Assembly: GCF_014066305.1 (NCBI RefSeq)
Contig: NW_023501043.1
Coordinates: 62,001 to 126,000 of the forward strand
Source of the DNA: Letharia columbiana
Taxonomy: Eukaryota > Ascomycota > Lecanoromycetes > Lecanorales > Parmeliaceae
Direction of reading: 5' to 3'
DNA length: 64,000 bases
Under the pieces are notes generated by a model that saw nothing but the letters and a program-made list of their open reading frames with translations, searched no databases and was not told the DNA's origin. Below, piece by piece: positions 20,600 through 30,528 of the stretch (the stretch's first letter is position 1; each line of letters starts with the position of its first letter). The position numbers were made by a program, and so were the translations under genes.

Positions 20600-21534
20600 C
20601 TTACATTGACGAATGTGATAGCACTGTTCCTCGATGATGAGCAGTCAGAGTGCAAAGGAAAGCAATCATGTCCCAAAAGTGGCAAAAGCAATGCAAACAT
20701 TTGACGCGTTTGCCGCAGCCGCGGGGACAAGAAGGAGAACTGCATTAAGTAAATCCAGTAATGCTTTCGTAGCCAGTACCATTGAAACCTGTCCTGATAG
20801 CTTTTGTGGCCACTGTCTCTTCGGTTCTGAGAGCGCGGCCGTAAACGAGGGATAGTAGATCAAAGTATTGAACAATTAACTCATCGTAGACTATGTTCAT
20901 ATCTTGAGTACATTGCCTCATGGTGACAGCGTTGAGGGGATCATAGATTATGCCATTGTGGGGTGAGTCTGGAATGATGCTGGGCAAAATGGGATCGTGG
21001 ACAACGCCATATGGTCCGTCGAAGAGGATGTCTGGGTAGATGACCGGTGCTGCTGCAATACTGGGAGGACATATGAGTCTTTTTCGAACTTAACTGTTCT
21101 CTGTTGCTGAAAAGGAGGATCAGGGATCGAACGTCGCCTGGCGGGGTTCCTGGAGATCTTGCAGACCTCCAAAGGGTTGAAGAAGTCGGAAACGAGGGAT
21201 TACGATTCGAATCGCGTGGACGAGAAGCAGGATTTTGTTGAGGAGTTTCAAGCGGTATTCGGGGGCGCTTGGGCTGATCATAAAGATCGGCGACGCCCGA
21301 TTATCAAAGTTTGAGGCAGTATCGGCTTTAGTATTCACTAGTCTCTACATAACAATGTCTGTCACGTTTGATTTATGTTGGTGGCTGTGGTCTCGCTCTT
21401 CGCTTCTCATGACATTTCTATATGGCCTATATGCTTCTTCGCTTAAGGGACTAAACGCATGAGCTGTATGAGCTATATGTGCTTTCGTAAGTCCAGCCGG
21501 CCAGCGAAATCTTGAGCACAACCCTTCAAACCTT
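20600..21534. other. Region with a coding-like minus-strand segment, no gene resolved
   Basis: A minus-strand frame from about 21060 down to 20745 reads smoothly (VIYPDILFDGPYGVVHDP, IIPDSPHNGIIYDPLNAV, then a Cys/Asp-containing stretch). It has protein-like composition but no Met at its beginning and no family I recognise. It may be an exon of an unresolved gene or a gene remnant. Nothing else is supportable. Confidence 0.3.
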
Positions 21535-23184
21535 TCACGATCCATTGCCCAGCAACGGCTGGGTCTCTCCATCGTCTTTCTCACCTTTAGGCATTCCACG
21601 GTAGTCACCTTTGCCCACTTTCAATACACTCCAAGATCCGTGCTCCTTAGCATCTTCAAAGAAAGCTTGGTTCTCTTCGAAGGATCTGCCGCCGGTCTCT
21701 GGACAGTATAACTGCAGAGGTTCGTTAGTTCCAGTCAGTGAGAGCTGGTTGTGGAAAATAGCTTACCCATGTCCACCACGCGGCGAAGAGGTTTGTGACT
21801 GCAAACACCAAGAAAAGCCAGTAACTCAAATTGTTGAAGCCAATAGGTGTAAGCAGGGTCACCGCAAAGTTGGCAAGTCCCCAGGTGATGACCGAAATTG
21901 CGGAGCCTTGAGCGCGGGACGTTGAGGGGAAAATCTCCGTCGGAATCAGCCAGGGCTGAGACAGCCAGCCAATGCCAAAAATCCCCGTTGCTATGTATAG
22001 AACGACGCTGCCCACGATGGCAATCGGCATGTCAGGTATATTAAGTTTGTCGGCGTTTTGTGCCAGACCACCGAGCAAGGTGAGGATCAAGAAGGAAGTC
22101 GCCATTCCAAAGGCTCCCCCAACCATCATTACGCGCCTGCCCACACGATCGATAAGTAACCAGGCCAATGTCATCAGGAAGAAGTAGGAGATGTAGTTGC
22201 CTTGGGTGAGGTATTCCGAAACGGTAACGCCTAAACCCAGGAGTTCAAAGATTTGCGGACCGTAGACACTGACGGCGCCATATCCTGTCAATGCCTGGTT
22301 AACTTGGCCCATGACAGTCACCATTGTCGGGTGGAATTGATTGCTTCCAGGCCAGATCATATCATTGTAGCCGATGGAGTGACTCGATTCGTCATCATGG
22401 GCCTGCTTGAGCTCATCAAATTTGCCCTTCATATCGTCTTCTCCATATATGTCAGTCAGGGCCGATTTGGCGTCCTCTTCTCGTTCATGGAAGATGAACC
22501 ATCGGGGTGTTTCCGGGAGGCGGTATATGAAGGATAGGAGGAGGACAGGGTAGATTTGCATAGCAATGATGGGTATACGCCAAGCTGATAATCATTAGCT
22601 AGGTATGTGTGCAAGCACTCAGAGAACATGCCCCATTGATTGTCCTTCCCGAGGCTACTGGTGACACCCAGGTTGATGGCGAAGGCCATGTTCAGACCGA
22701 AGATGTTCGACTGGAATTCCTTTGCCAAAGCTTCTCCTCGTCCACCCTCGGAATTCAATTCTGAAGAGTAGACCGGAATGACAGCATCGATACCACCAAC
22801 GCCTAAGCCCATGATGATGCGTCCCAAAAACATCATAGTCATTGCACCTCTGCTGTAGCCCAGGCCCGCAACGAACATAAACAGGTTGCCCAAAGAGGTT
22901 ACTGCCAAACAAGCAAAGATACTGGGCTTTCTGCCTCCCATGTCTGCCAACAGGCTGGCGAACACAGCTCCGACTGCACAGCCGAGGTAGTAGACTGAGA
23001 CGATGACACCAACGAGGGGATCTTCCCCATCGATGCCCATAGTGTCCAGATAGTTATAATTGGTGTTGATGAGGGACATCATACCCTGGTCATAGCCATA
23101 GAGGGCGATAGCCGTGGCAGAGAAGAGTACGATCTCTTTCTTCTTGTCCATCAGCGCCTGCGTGAAGACTTTTAAAGACGTCAT
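21535..23184 (-). CDS. MFS sugar transporter
   Basis: Three exons: 23184-22632, 22584-21767 and 21711-21535; 515 residues. Twelve-helix sugar-porter family protein of the plasma membrane. Diagnostic motifs: YGYDQGMMS in helix 1, MGGRKPSIF in loop 2-3, LGRIIMGLGVGGIDAVIPVY with SSEL after it, RLPETPRWF, LIDRVGRRVMM and PETGGRSFEE at the end. The first intron (22585-22631, 47 nt) begins with GCATGT and not GT. No nearby GT donor keeps the frame, and splicing here restores NQWAWRIPIIAMQ, the expected join. The second intron is 55 nt. The substrate is likely a hexose or a related sugar or polyol; this cannot be settled from motifs. Confidence 0.93.
22585..22631 (-). other. GC-AG intron of the sugar transporter
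   Basis: 47-nt intron with donor GCATGT, a CTAAT branch-like motif and acceptor TTATCAG. Removing it is the only nearby choice that joins NQW to the conserved AWRIP segment in frame. Confidence 0.75.
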
Positions 23185-23557
23185 TTTGGCGGTATTGCTG
23201 GGGAGGCTCTCTTCTGTCCAGGCGTATGTTCAATGCCTTTGATGAGATGTTGTGAAAGATTGCGAGTGTCAAAAGGGCATTTGAATGTTGTATACACTTT
23301 GGCTGAAGAGTTTTCCTTGCTCCGCATTAATGTGACCCACTTTTGACGTGATCTTATGCGGGGAATCTCCGGACCTTGCAGATTAGAGTTCTGAGTTTTT
23401 GAGCTAAGGGAAGAGCCGAGATCTACTTAGTCATCGAAAATCTTGGGCAAGCAGCCAAATGTCCATCACTGTTGGACCTCTACGCCTCTACGGGTTACCG
23501 TTCGTATGGGCATCTTTTTCTTTGTTTTAAAAACATTTGACGGTGACTTGTACAGAT
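23185..23557. other. Divergent promoter region
   Basis: Between the start codons of the sugar transporter (minus) and the WW-domain gene (plus). A TTGTACAG motif just upstream of the WW gene's ATG looks like a splice acceptor, so a 5'-UTR intron there is possible. Confidence 0.4.
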
Positions 23558-24370
23558 ATGTCAACCATCAAGCCTTCAGTAGACCCGGTCGGCGAGGGAA
23601 GCAGCACTCGGGCTGAAGCCGCGGAAGCCACACCTGACCGCGGAGAAGAGGAGGCGCCTAAGGTACATGAGGTGGAGAAGATGGCATCACAGGACCCTCA
23701 CAAAAACTCTGCATCTACTACATCTGCCCCACCATTGCCCGAAGAGCAGGGGGTGACTGCACCTCCTCTACCAATGGAAGCACCACCTGTGGAAGATGAT
23801 GGCTGGGATCCTGTCTGGGATGACACTGCCCAAGCTTACTACTTCTACAACCGTATCACTCAGCAGTCACAATGGACTAACCCTCGCATACCGGACGTTA
23901 CCCAGCCTGCAGCACCAGGCGTCGGCAGCTACGACAGAATACCGGACAGAGCACCAGGAACCGAAGACTTAGCGCCAGCACTACAGCGGCCATACGGAGG
24001 ATACGACCCGGCAATACATGGCGACTACGACCCCACTGCTTCTTATGCACAAGAACAACAGGTGCCGGAAGAGGCTAATGGACAGCCTGCTGATCCTGCA
24101 GCTATCTACACAGCGACTGGGGTGTTCAATCGGTTCACGGGGAAATGGCAGCCTCATGACATCAACCCGGAGAACCATAATGATGAGAATAAGAGCAAGC
24201 GGCAAATGAGTGCTTTCTTTGATGTAGATGCTGCGGCAAATAGCCATAATGGAAAGAGTCTGAAGGCGGAAAGGAGTGGGAAGAAGTTGAGCAAGCAGGA
24301 ATTGAAGGCTTTCAAGGAAAAGAGGAAAGAAAAGAAGGAGGAGAAAAGGCGAGCTTGGTTACGGGACTGA
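23558..24370 (+). CDS. WW-domain protein (possible splicing-associated)
   Basis: Single-exon CDS of 270 residues; the ATG at 23558 is preferred, as the frame upstream opens only to a TTG. A WW domain at residues 83-110 has the first Trp in GWDPVWDD, the aromatic YYFYN and the second Trp in QQSQWTNPR; it should bind Pro-rich ligands. Pro-rich runs (APPLPEEQ, APPLPMEAPPVE) precede it. The second half has YDPAIHGDYDP, then AIYTATGVFNRFTGKWQ, and a strongly basic C-terminal helix (LSKQELKAFKEKRKEKKEEK). This layout matches uncharacterised fungal proteins often compared with splicing-associated WW proteins such as WBP4, but that role is inference. Confidence 0.85.
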   Translation: MSTIKPSVDPVGEGSSTRAEAAEATPDRGEEEAPKVHEVEKMASQDPHKNSASTTSAPPLPEEQGVTAPPLPMEAPPVEDDGWDPVWDDTAQAYYFYNRITQQSQWTNPRIPDVTQPAAPGVGSYDRIPDRAPGTEDLAPALQRPYGGYDPAIHGDYDPTASYAQEQQVPEEANGQPADPAAIYTATGVFNRFTGKWQPHDINPENHNDENKSKRQMSAFFDVDAAANSHNGKSLKAERSGKKLSKQELKAFKEKRKEKKEEKRRAWLRD

Positions 24371-24689
24371 TTGAATGTTCATGGATGCGACACGACTTGT
24401 ACATATATCATTCTGTCAAGCGAGAGCGTCTGTCTCGATGCTTTCTGCCTGTTGTTGGCCTTCATCGTGGGAGCCGATGGACATTCAGGCTTATGTAACA
24501 TGGACTTAGGAGCCTCTCACACGACCCTACTATTTTCCTGTCGAATGTAGGACTCATTCTCATGGTTTAAAAAGTTGACTCAAATATCGCCGGTAGTCCC
24601 TCGCGGTTTTGAATTTCTTTAACATTTGACTTCCACTTCCTCCGTCTCCATCAACAACGAACACCCCCCCTCCTCCTACTTCCCCCAAA
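24371..24689. other. Intergenic region
   Basis: Terminator of the WW gene and promoter of the ankyrin gene. The last 60 bases are C/T-rich, a common feature of fungal leaders. Confidence 0.4.
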
Positions 24690-25325
24690 ATGCCCACCGC
24701 AACACTCCCTACAATCACCACCGATCAAATTGATGATCTCCTCTACCTAGCCCGCCTCGGCGAGACCACAGACCTGACGGCGGGGGTCAATCTTTTCGCC
24801 AAGAGCCTCTCCGCTACTCCCGGCATAATTCTCACAGCAGCAATTGACAAGGACAGCGGCAATGGCTTACTGCATATGGCCGCTGCGAATGGGCATACAG
24901 GTCTAACTCGCTCAACGATTGGCGTGCGCTGTGGTCACAATGTTGACGAGGGTTTAGATACGTTGAAAGAACTCCTCACTCTCTCCGCCTCCAACCACGC
25001 CCTTTCACTCAATCTACAGAACGCATCGGGCAATACGCCATTGCACTGGGCGGCTCTCAATGGCCACTTGCCCGCCGTCAAGCTACTCATAGAAGCTGGC
25101 GCGGATCCGACGGTCATAAACAAGGCTGGGAAAGATGCGGTGTACGAAGCCGAGGCCAATGAGAAGAATGAGGTTGCTTCCTGGTTGCTCACAGAGGGAA
25201 AGGGGCTGGAGAGTGCAGTTGGCGGCAGTCTGGATCACATTGCACCGGGAGTAGGGGGAGAAGGCGATGCGGAAGGGCAGCTTGAGGAGGTGATGAAGGA
25301 GGGGGGGACGGAACAGCAGCCTTGA
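24690..25325 (+). CDS. YAR1-like ankyrin-repeat protein
   Basis: ATG at 24690. The whole 636-nt frame is open (211 residues), but a 57-nt intron at 24901-24957 (GTCTAAC..TTTAG) fits better. Removing it joins NGLLHMAAANGHT to DTLKELLTLS and gives a normally spaced ankyrin repeat, leaving 192 residues. The next repeat, GNTPLHWAALNGHLPAVKLLIEAGADPTV, is textbook, and a third partial one (NKAGKDAVYEAE) follows. The acidic, Gly-rich tail fits the Yar1 family, small ankyrin proteins that in yeast chaperone the ribosomal protein uS3 (Rps3). The intron length is a multiple of three with no stop, so retention would insert 19 residues without breaking the frame. Confidence 0.85.
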   Translation: MPTATLPTITTDQIDDLLYLARLGETTDLTAGVNLFAKSLSATPGIILTAAIDKDSGNGLLHMAAANGHTGLTRSTIGVRCGHNVDEGLDTLKELLTLSASNHALSLNLQNASGNTPLHWAALNGHLPAVKLLIEAGADPTVINKAGKDAVYEAEANEKNEVASWLLTEGKGLESAVGGSLDHIAPGVGGEGDAEGQLEEVMKEGGTEQQP

Positions 25326-25560
25326 GCTGTGACTTCAGCATACGAGGGTATTTGCTGCTCATCCTGGACTCTCTGACCGGTGCCCTGCCCATACAGTAGG
25401 CTTCATCAGCTTTTGCCTGATGCTTGGTCGTGTCCGTCAAACAGTGCCACCGCCTCCCTCTCGCTCCCCACGCAACTTATGTGTTCAGCTGCGCACAAAT
25501 TGCTATTCAAACATGCTCAGAGAAGGAAGCAAGATCCTCAATTCAGGCAAAGATTCAGTC
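25326..25560. other. Flank between the ankyrin gene and the pseudogene
   Basis: Contains the ankyrin gene's terminator. Frames here run into the pseudogene but show no motif of their own. Confidence 0.35.
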
Positions 25561-26330
25561 GATGTTGACGTTACCTCTGGTACATGGATTGAACGACGAT
25601 CCTGTGGAGACCTGGACCGAAGGACAGCTCTCTTGGCCAAAGGCTCTTCTACCTGAGGACCTGCTGAATGCAAGACTGTTGTTGTGGGGCCCCGACTCTC
25701 GAGTTGCTGACCATCACGATCTCACTAGCCGGATCGGGCCTTATGGCCATGTGGAGAACTTTCTGTATGACGTTGCCTAACTTAGGAGTAAGGAAGATCG
25801 AGTCAGACAGTCTGTATCTCCCTGTAGGACTGCACTTACTGCGTAATTCGTCATTCAGGAGTCTCGACTTATCGTTTTCGTCGGCCATAGCTTGGAGGGT
25901 CTAGTGGTCATACAGGTATGCGGAGCCTGGCCAATTCAACAGCGGCTTTTCCTTGAGAATAATCTGGATCTGGTCAACTCTAGCCCCTGTCTTTGGTAGA
26001 CTCTCACTCGGTTTTCTGCGCCCCGCGGATTCGTCTATACATACACAAGGGCGTGATCTTCCTGGGCACGCCGCGCAGGGGGACTGACAAAGGTGGATTG
26101 GCTTTCTTTGCTGCTAACGTCCTTAAAATATTCGCCAATCCAAACATGAGAACGGTTCGCAATATGAAGCGGTAATCGGATGTCCTCGAGCAAGAAAGGG
26201 GATTTTTTCGCACTAGTTGGCAACGAATTGCTCGTAGCCTGGTCCTATGAAGCGTACTCTACCAAAAAAATTCACGGTCAGCACTTGCTCCTCGACCAGT
26301 ACGAGCATCTACATGCACCACATGCATAAT
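25561..26330 (+). pseudogene. Decayed alpha/beta-hydrolase (NLR-type) gene
   Basis: Translated pieces match in order the N-terminal alpha/beta-hydrolase domain that fungi fuse to NACHT or NB-ARC NLR-like proteins: VHGLNDDPVETWTEGQLSWP, LLWGPDSRVAD, GPYGHVENFLYDVA, then after an intron-like gap IVFVGHSLEGLVV, then HKGVIFLGTPRRGTDKGGLA with FANPNMRTVR, and GNELLVAWSYEAYSTKKIHG. The frame is broken by a TAA right after YDVA (25778-25780), by further stops near 26175 and 26330, and by a frame change near 26190. The usual GHSLGG nucleophile elbow is GHSLEG. Nothing recognisable as NACHT or repeats remains downstream. Several changes fit C-to-T or G-to-A mutation. Confidence 0.72.
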
Positions 26331-27985
26331 TCATTCCCATTGAGGCTCTGTGTTCAATTCTTTTGCTGTCATTCTCTAGATGTTATGGCCTAACCGGCTT
26401 CAAATGTTATTGTAGATCTTTTCCACATTATTTCGCCCTCAGGGAGCTTCATTGATAAACATCTAGCGCGTTTTCTCTGCTGGTTTTAATCAACATTGAA
26501 AGGGGTATACCGTCCAAATTTTCTTGTTATCTCGAATATCAGAACCTAATTGTGTTTTCTACTCCTCTGCCTACGCAAGTTGATGCAAGCTATCCAGGTA
26601 TATCACCTTTACGAGATGACTTCGAAGAAATGCTCAGATGCCATATTTTCAGCATCCCGCTATTTATGCTCATGGTACTACTAGAAACGCAATGGCACAT
26701 CTAAGTTGTTCAAGATCTATGTTTTTGAGGGTTATGTTCGAGTTTCTGGTGCCACTGCCAGCAAAGCTTGCAGACATACTTTGTAATCCTGGTTTCTGGC
26801 TATTCAGAAACGTTACAATACAGGCTGAGTCCCCAGAATCGCTGCCGATCACAGACTTTCGGGCCCCCAAGGTCGTAATGTACGGACTTCACTTGGTGTT
26901 TATCGATGTCTTGGGGTATCAACCTGTTTCCCCGAAGCAGAGCAAGGCCTTCCTACGGCTCGTAGACATCCTTGCAGAGAGTGGTTGGAAGAGGCGCGGA
27001 TAGCTTTGCTTTCGAATATCAAGAATTGACCTTTATGGGGGCTTTCATGTCAGCGTTACCATTATTTGACACCTCAGTAGGTAGTCGTACAGCAGAATCT
27101 CGCGAGGATCTGGGGATTAGGGCCTTGGCAGCTATTTTTAGAGGCGATCGTCATTTAGTGCCGGCTCGACTTCCGTCAGCCTCGAAATTCTAACTTTCAA
27201 TTCCCAGTTGTTAAGGAGCTTCTTTGCCAAGTTTTCAAATCCTTCGTCAAAGATTTCAGACTTGCATTCGCGTGAAATTGTTTGGCAGCTCAAGCCGGCA
27301 GATATCACGACCACGACCCAAGCAGCAGCACCAGAAGTTAGAGTCCCATGTGCCTAAGCAGTTTTTCTTACTCCGTACTCTGAGAGTATTCGCGTGTATG
27401 AAGCGCTCATGTTCCAGTCTTATCGCTGTTCGTAGGGTATCAGCGAGTGGTAGGTATTTGAAACGCACAAATGTTCAGGAGTTAGATTGGCGACGGCCAG
27501 CCATTCGCTTTCTTGATTGCTAGCCACCTTTCTCGACGGCTGAAACTTCCCTCGAGGCTTTCAAGGCTGTGCCCAAATCCTGGTCCGGCGCGGGCTTAGC
27601 CCCTAGCCTCACCATTCAAAACACACCAAAAATGCATGGCCATCTAACGAGGCTCAACTCGTCTCGGGTGAAATCCTGCAGCTATATGGACGCTGCAGAT
27701 CAAACGTGCTGATTGGAGTCATAGATCTTGAAGTGCAGGAGAATCCTGTTGGGGAAGGAGCTGCGCTGGGGGCTGTGCCTCGTGTCGACATGCATATATC
27801 ATACCCACCCTTCATTTTCCATCCTTCCTTCTGGTCACAAAGTGTCACACTACTTCTGTGCCTAAAGTTTAGATATTCTCATTTCTCTTCCAAAACAGCA
27901 TCCAGAGAAAAAAATTGCCAGCCTACCTCGCCTGCCCCAAACCTCTCCAGCCTCGCCTCTCCCTTCCTTATAATACCTCGCCGCC
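26331..27985. other. Gene-poor stretch downstream of the NLR-type pseudogene
   Basis: Frames of up to 120 residues (26638-27003 plus) have no family resemblance I can name. They may be further decayed parts of the NLR-type gene. The last 150 bases form the promoter of the membrane protein gene that follows. Confidence 0.35.
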
Positions 27986-28613
27986 ATGTCTATCCTCTCT
28001 AACCCCCGAACGCTCTACTTTACCCGCATCGCTCAGTTCCTCTTCGGCGTCGGTTTCCTCATCCTCATCTGCTACTCCGGCGTTCATCGCGGCTGGTGGA
28101 CCTCCATCGATGGGCCCCTCGCCGTCGGCGTCATAGCTTCCATCTTCACTTTCGCTCTCACCTTACATAATCTTATCACTCACCACATGAATAGCAATCC
28201 GTTCTCTGGAGGTTCCGCCACACGGACTATGATAAGACTGGCAGCGGAGGCCCTGGTATTCTTGCTATGGATTGCAACGGCCGTGCTGATGCTGAGACAT
28301 AAGGGTGGATGCCCTGAACCAGATCAGACGACTGGATACCCTATGCACGATACCAAGAACGAAGCTGGGCAGAAGGTCAATATCTGCGCGACCAGCGAAA
28401 CGACCTCCTACCAGTGGACTGATCAGCCGAGGACGGAGTGGAATGTGGCTGTTGCTTTTGATTTCATTGAGATGTAAGTCTTAATGTCTTCCACCGACAA
28501 TGATGTATGCGAAGTCTAATTTGGTGAGTAGTGTCGCCTTCATCCTCTCCGCATTGCTGGTCTTCAAGGACGACAGGGCGAGCAAGGTCTCGGGCGGGAC
28601 GAGCTATGCTTGA
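27986..28613 (+). CDS. MARVEL-like four-helix membrane protein
   Basis: Two exons, 27986-28473 and 28532-28613, with a 58-nt GTAAGT..TAG intron; 189 residues. Four hydrophobic helices fall near residues 14-33, 43-65, 83-103 and 152-174; the last spans the splice (AVAFDFIEIVAFILSALLVF). The order and spacing, a polar 48-residue extracytosolic loop with Cys109 and Cys134 between helices 3 and 4, and the short hydrophilic tail match fungal MARVEL-domain proteins of plasma membrane or eisosome-type microdomains. Specific role unknown. The ATG context is good, and no Met upstream is in frame. Confidence 0.85.
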
Positions 28614-30017
28614 GCTGGACTGGTTGACTGCCACACGAATCAAGAACGAATGGTCTTGACGCAGTGGACGAGGGCGTTAGTGAGCATGGCATCTCGTCAA
28701 AAGGGCGGACTTTACGACATAATGCAAATTAGATGATCTTCGATACATTTATTCGGATACCCTACAGTTTGGTCGTATTATCGTTCTTGGTGTTTCATCT
28801 GCTGGACTGTCTCTCAGTGTATCATGACCTTTCATTTCCTAAAACGTCTCTTTCTTCACCTGGCCTATTGACGTTATTGCCCTTCTAACCGCTGTGCCTT
28901 GGCATCCAAAATGGTACTAGTTTCCTCTTCTAGCATTGTGCGCCCACTTGGCTCTCTTCCCCCTTCCCCTAGCTGATTCGCACAACCATCAGGCTCCGGC
29001 CCCCACCTCGAAACAAAAACGTCATCTCTAACATCTCTTCCGTTCCGTTTGGCTTCGCTCGAATCCTTCAACGTCCGCTAGCGCTTAGCAGCCTTTGGAC
29101 GGTTCCGGCCTCTAAAACATCCTCTCGCAACACTGCCCCGATTGACTCTGAACGTTTCCGAACCTGCACGCTTCCGATACAACCAACCAGGCATTCTGTC
29201 TCGGTGTTCCGTTTTAGTCACCATCAGATCGAGGTCGGTTCCGCACGACCTTGACTCCACATCTAGCGTTGAAACAGCACAAAGAAGAATATGGAACGCC
29301 AACACTCCGCTCCACTCCCGCCGATGCAACAACGACATCTATGGCCCCTGCTGATTGAGACCCTCGCCCCGTCCTGGATGCCCCCCGCTGCGAGATCGTC
29401 TATGGCACTTTCTACCAGGAGTGGGAGAATCACGTCGAGCACATCTTCGCCAGGTCCGCGGGATACATCTAAGCCTGGCACCTCCATCGACGAAGGTAGT
29501 TATGTACGTGGTATCGGTGTAATGGAATCCAAGTTTTGTCTTCTTGGCTGACGAATATCATCATGGTGCTACGAGTCTCGGCGTGGGCGACGTGGTTTAA
29601 AACTCATGGGGTTTGTCACACTGAGCCCGTTACGAAGATGCGGGGTTTGGATTGCCAGCGGGTGAAATGCTGATGTGTTGGTGTCTTTTTTCTTTCGTTT
29701 CTAGGCCGTGCTTTACATCAGTTGGATGTGGTAATCTTGAGTAACCTAATAACTAGCAGGACGATCAAGGACTCGACTTCCTTTCCCACGGCGCCTGCAA
29801 CTACGCTACTGCGCGCTGCCCGATCCTTACCGTCGAAACCCCCATCCCGCAATAGCATCAACCACCGCGAAGGGATATGGTGGGGGTTCCCCAAACAAGA
29901 CACACAACCCCGGAGCATCTCCACTCTTCCCGTCTCCTCCACCGGGGATAAAAATATCGCCATCCCTCCTCACACCAACACCACCACCACCACCACCACC
30001 ACGACCAGATCTCCCTC
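28614..30017. other. Stretch without a resolved gene
   Basis: Around 29280-29470 one frame gives EIVYGTFYQEWENHVEHIF after an in-frame stop, which hints at a gene remnant I cannot identify. Minus-strand frames at 29718-29963 and the long ones overlapping 29827-30627 are driven by low-complexity sequence. Confidence 0.35.
29977..30002. repeat. (ACC)n triplet tract
   Basis: About eight ACC/CAC units. It is complementary to the (GGT)n tract at 30255-30284 and lies just downstream of the small minus-strand gene. Confidence 0.85.
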
Positions 30018-30239
30018 TCACCCCTGCAGCTGCGACCTCCTCCCCGCCTCCCTCTCCGCCCACGCCCGATTCCGCATCCGCACCCGCCGCATGTACGCCA
30101 TCTGGTCCCCCCGCACGGCCGGGAAGCCGTCGTCGGCGTCGTCGGCGCCGAAGAAACGGGCGACGCCGGCGCCGGTGACGACGAGGGCGCCGGCGCCCAG
30201 GATGGCGAAGAGGACGATGAGGCTGGCGCCGATTGCCAT
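30018..30239 (-). CDS. Small single-helix membrane protein
   Basis: 73-residue frame from the ATG at 30239. Residues 3-27 are a hydrophobic helix (GASLIVLFAILGAGALVVTG), followed by an acidic turn (ADDADD) and a basic helix (YMRRVRMRNRAWAEREAGRR). The helix lacks a clear cleavage site, so it is probably a membrane anchor. I recognise no named family. The longer frame upstream is driven by translated triplet and GA repeats and should be ignored. A GTGAGA motif overlaps the last codon and stop, so splicing to another C-terminus is possible. Confidence 0.55.
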   Translation of the reverse strand: MAIGASLIVLFAILGAGALVVTGAGVARFFGADDADDGFPAVRGDQMAYMRRVRMRNRAWAEREAGRRSQLQG

Positions 30240-30254
30240 TGTGGGATTGATGAG

Positions 30255-30284
30255 GGTGGTGGTGGTGGTGGTGGTGGTGGTGGT
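30255..30284. repeat. (GGT)n triplet tract
   Basis: About ten GGT units immediately upstream of the small membrane protein's ATG, inverted with respect to the (ACC)n tract at 29977-30002. Confidence 0.88.
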
Positions 30285-30480
30285 TGGGGGGTTTCCGTGT
30301 GGGGTTTCGGGAGGTGGGTTGGGGAGAGCTGGTGGTTGAGGGGGGGTCGGTTTGGTTGGAGTGGGTGTGGGTTGGAGTCGGGATTGTGGATTGCGCAGGT
30401 GGGCGGATTGAGCTGGGAGGGAGTTGGGGTCGGGTCGTGGCTTTGGAGGATGGTAGAGGAGGGGGGGAGAGGGAGGGAGA

Positions 30481-30484
<4 letters not shown>

Positions 30485-30525
<41 letters not shown>
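30485..30525. repeat. (GA)n dinucleotide microsatellite
   Basis: About twenty GA units within a wider purine-only region, 30455-30555. The long open frames here are a product of the repeat. Confidence 0.9.

Positions 30526-30528
<3 letters not shown>

Noticed and set aside
21190..21220. T-arm-like sequence ATTCGAATC as a hint of a tRNA gene
   Set aside because: It is a simple palindrome with no acceptor, D or anticodon stems in the surrounding 80 bases.
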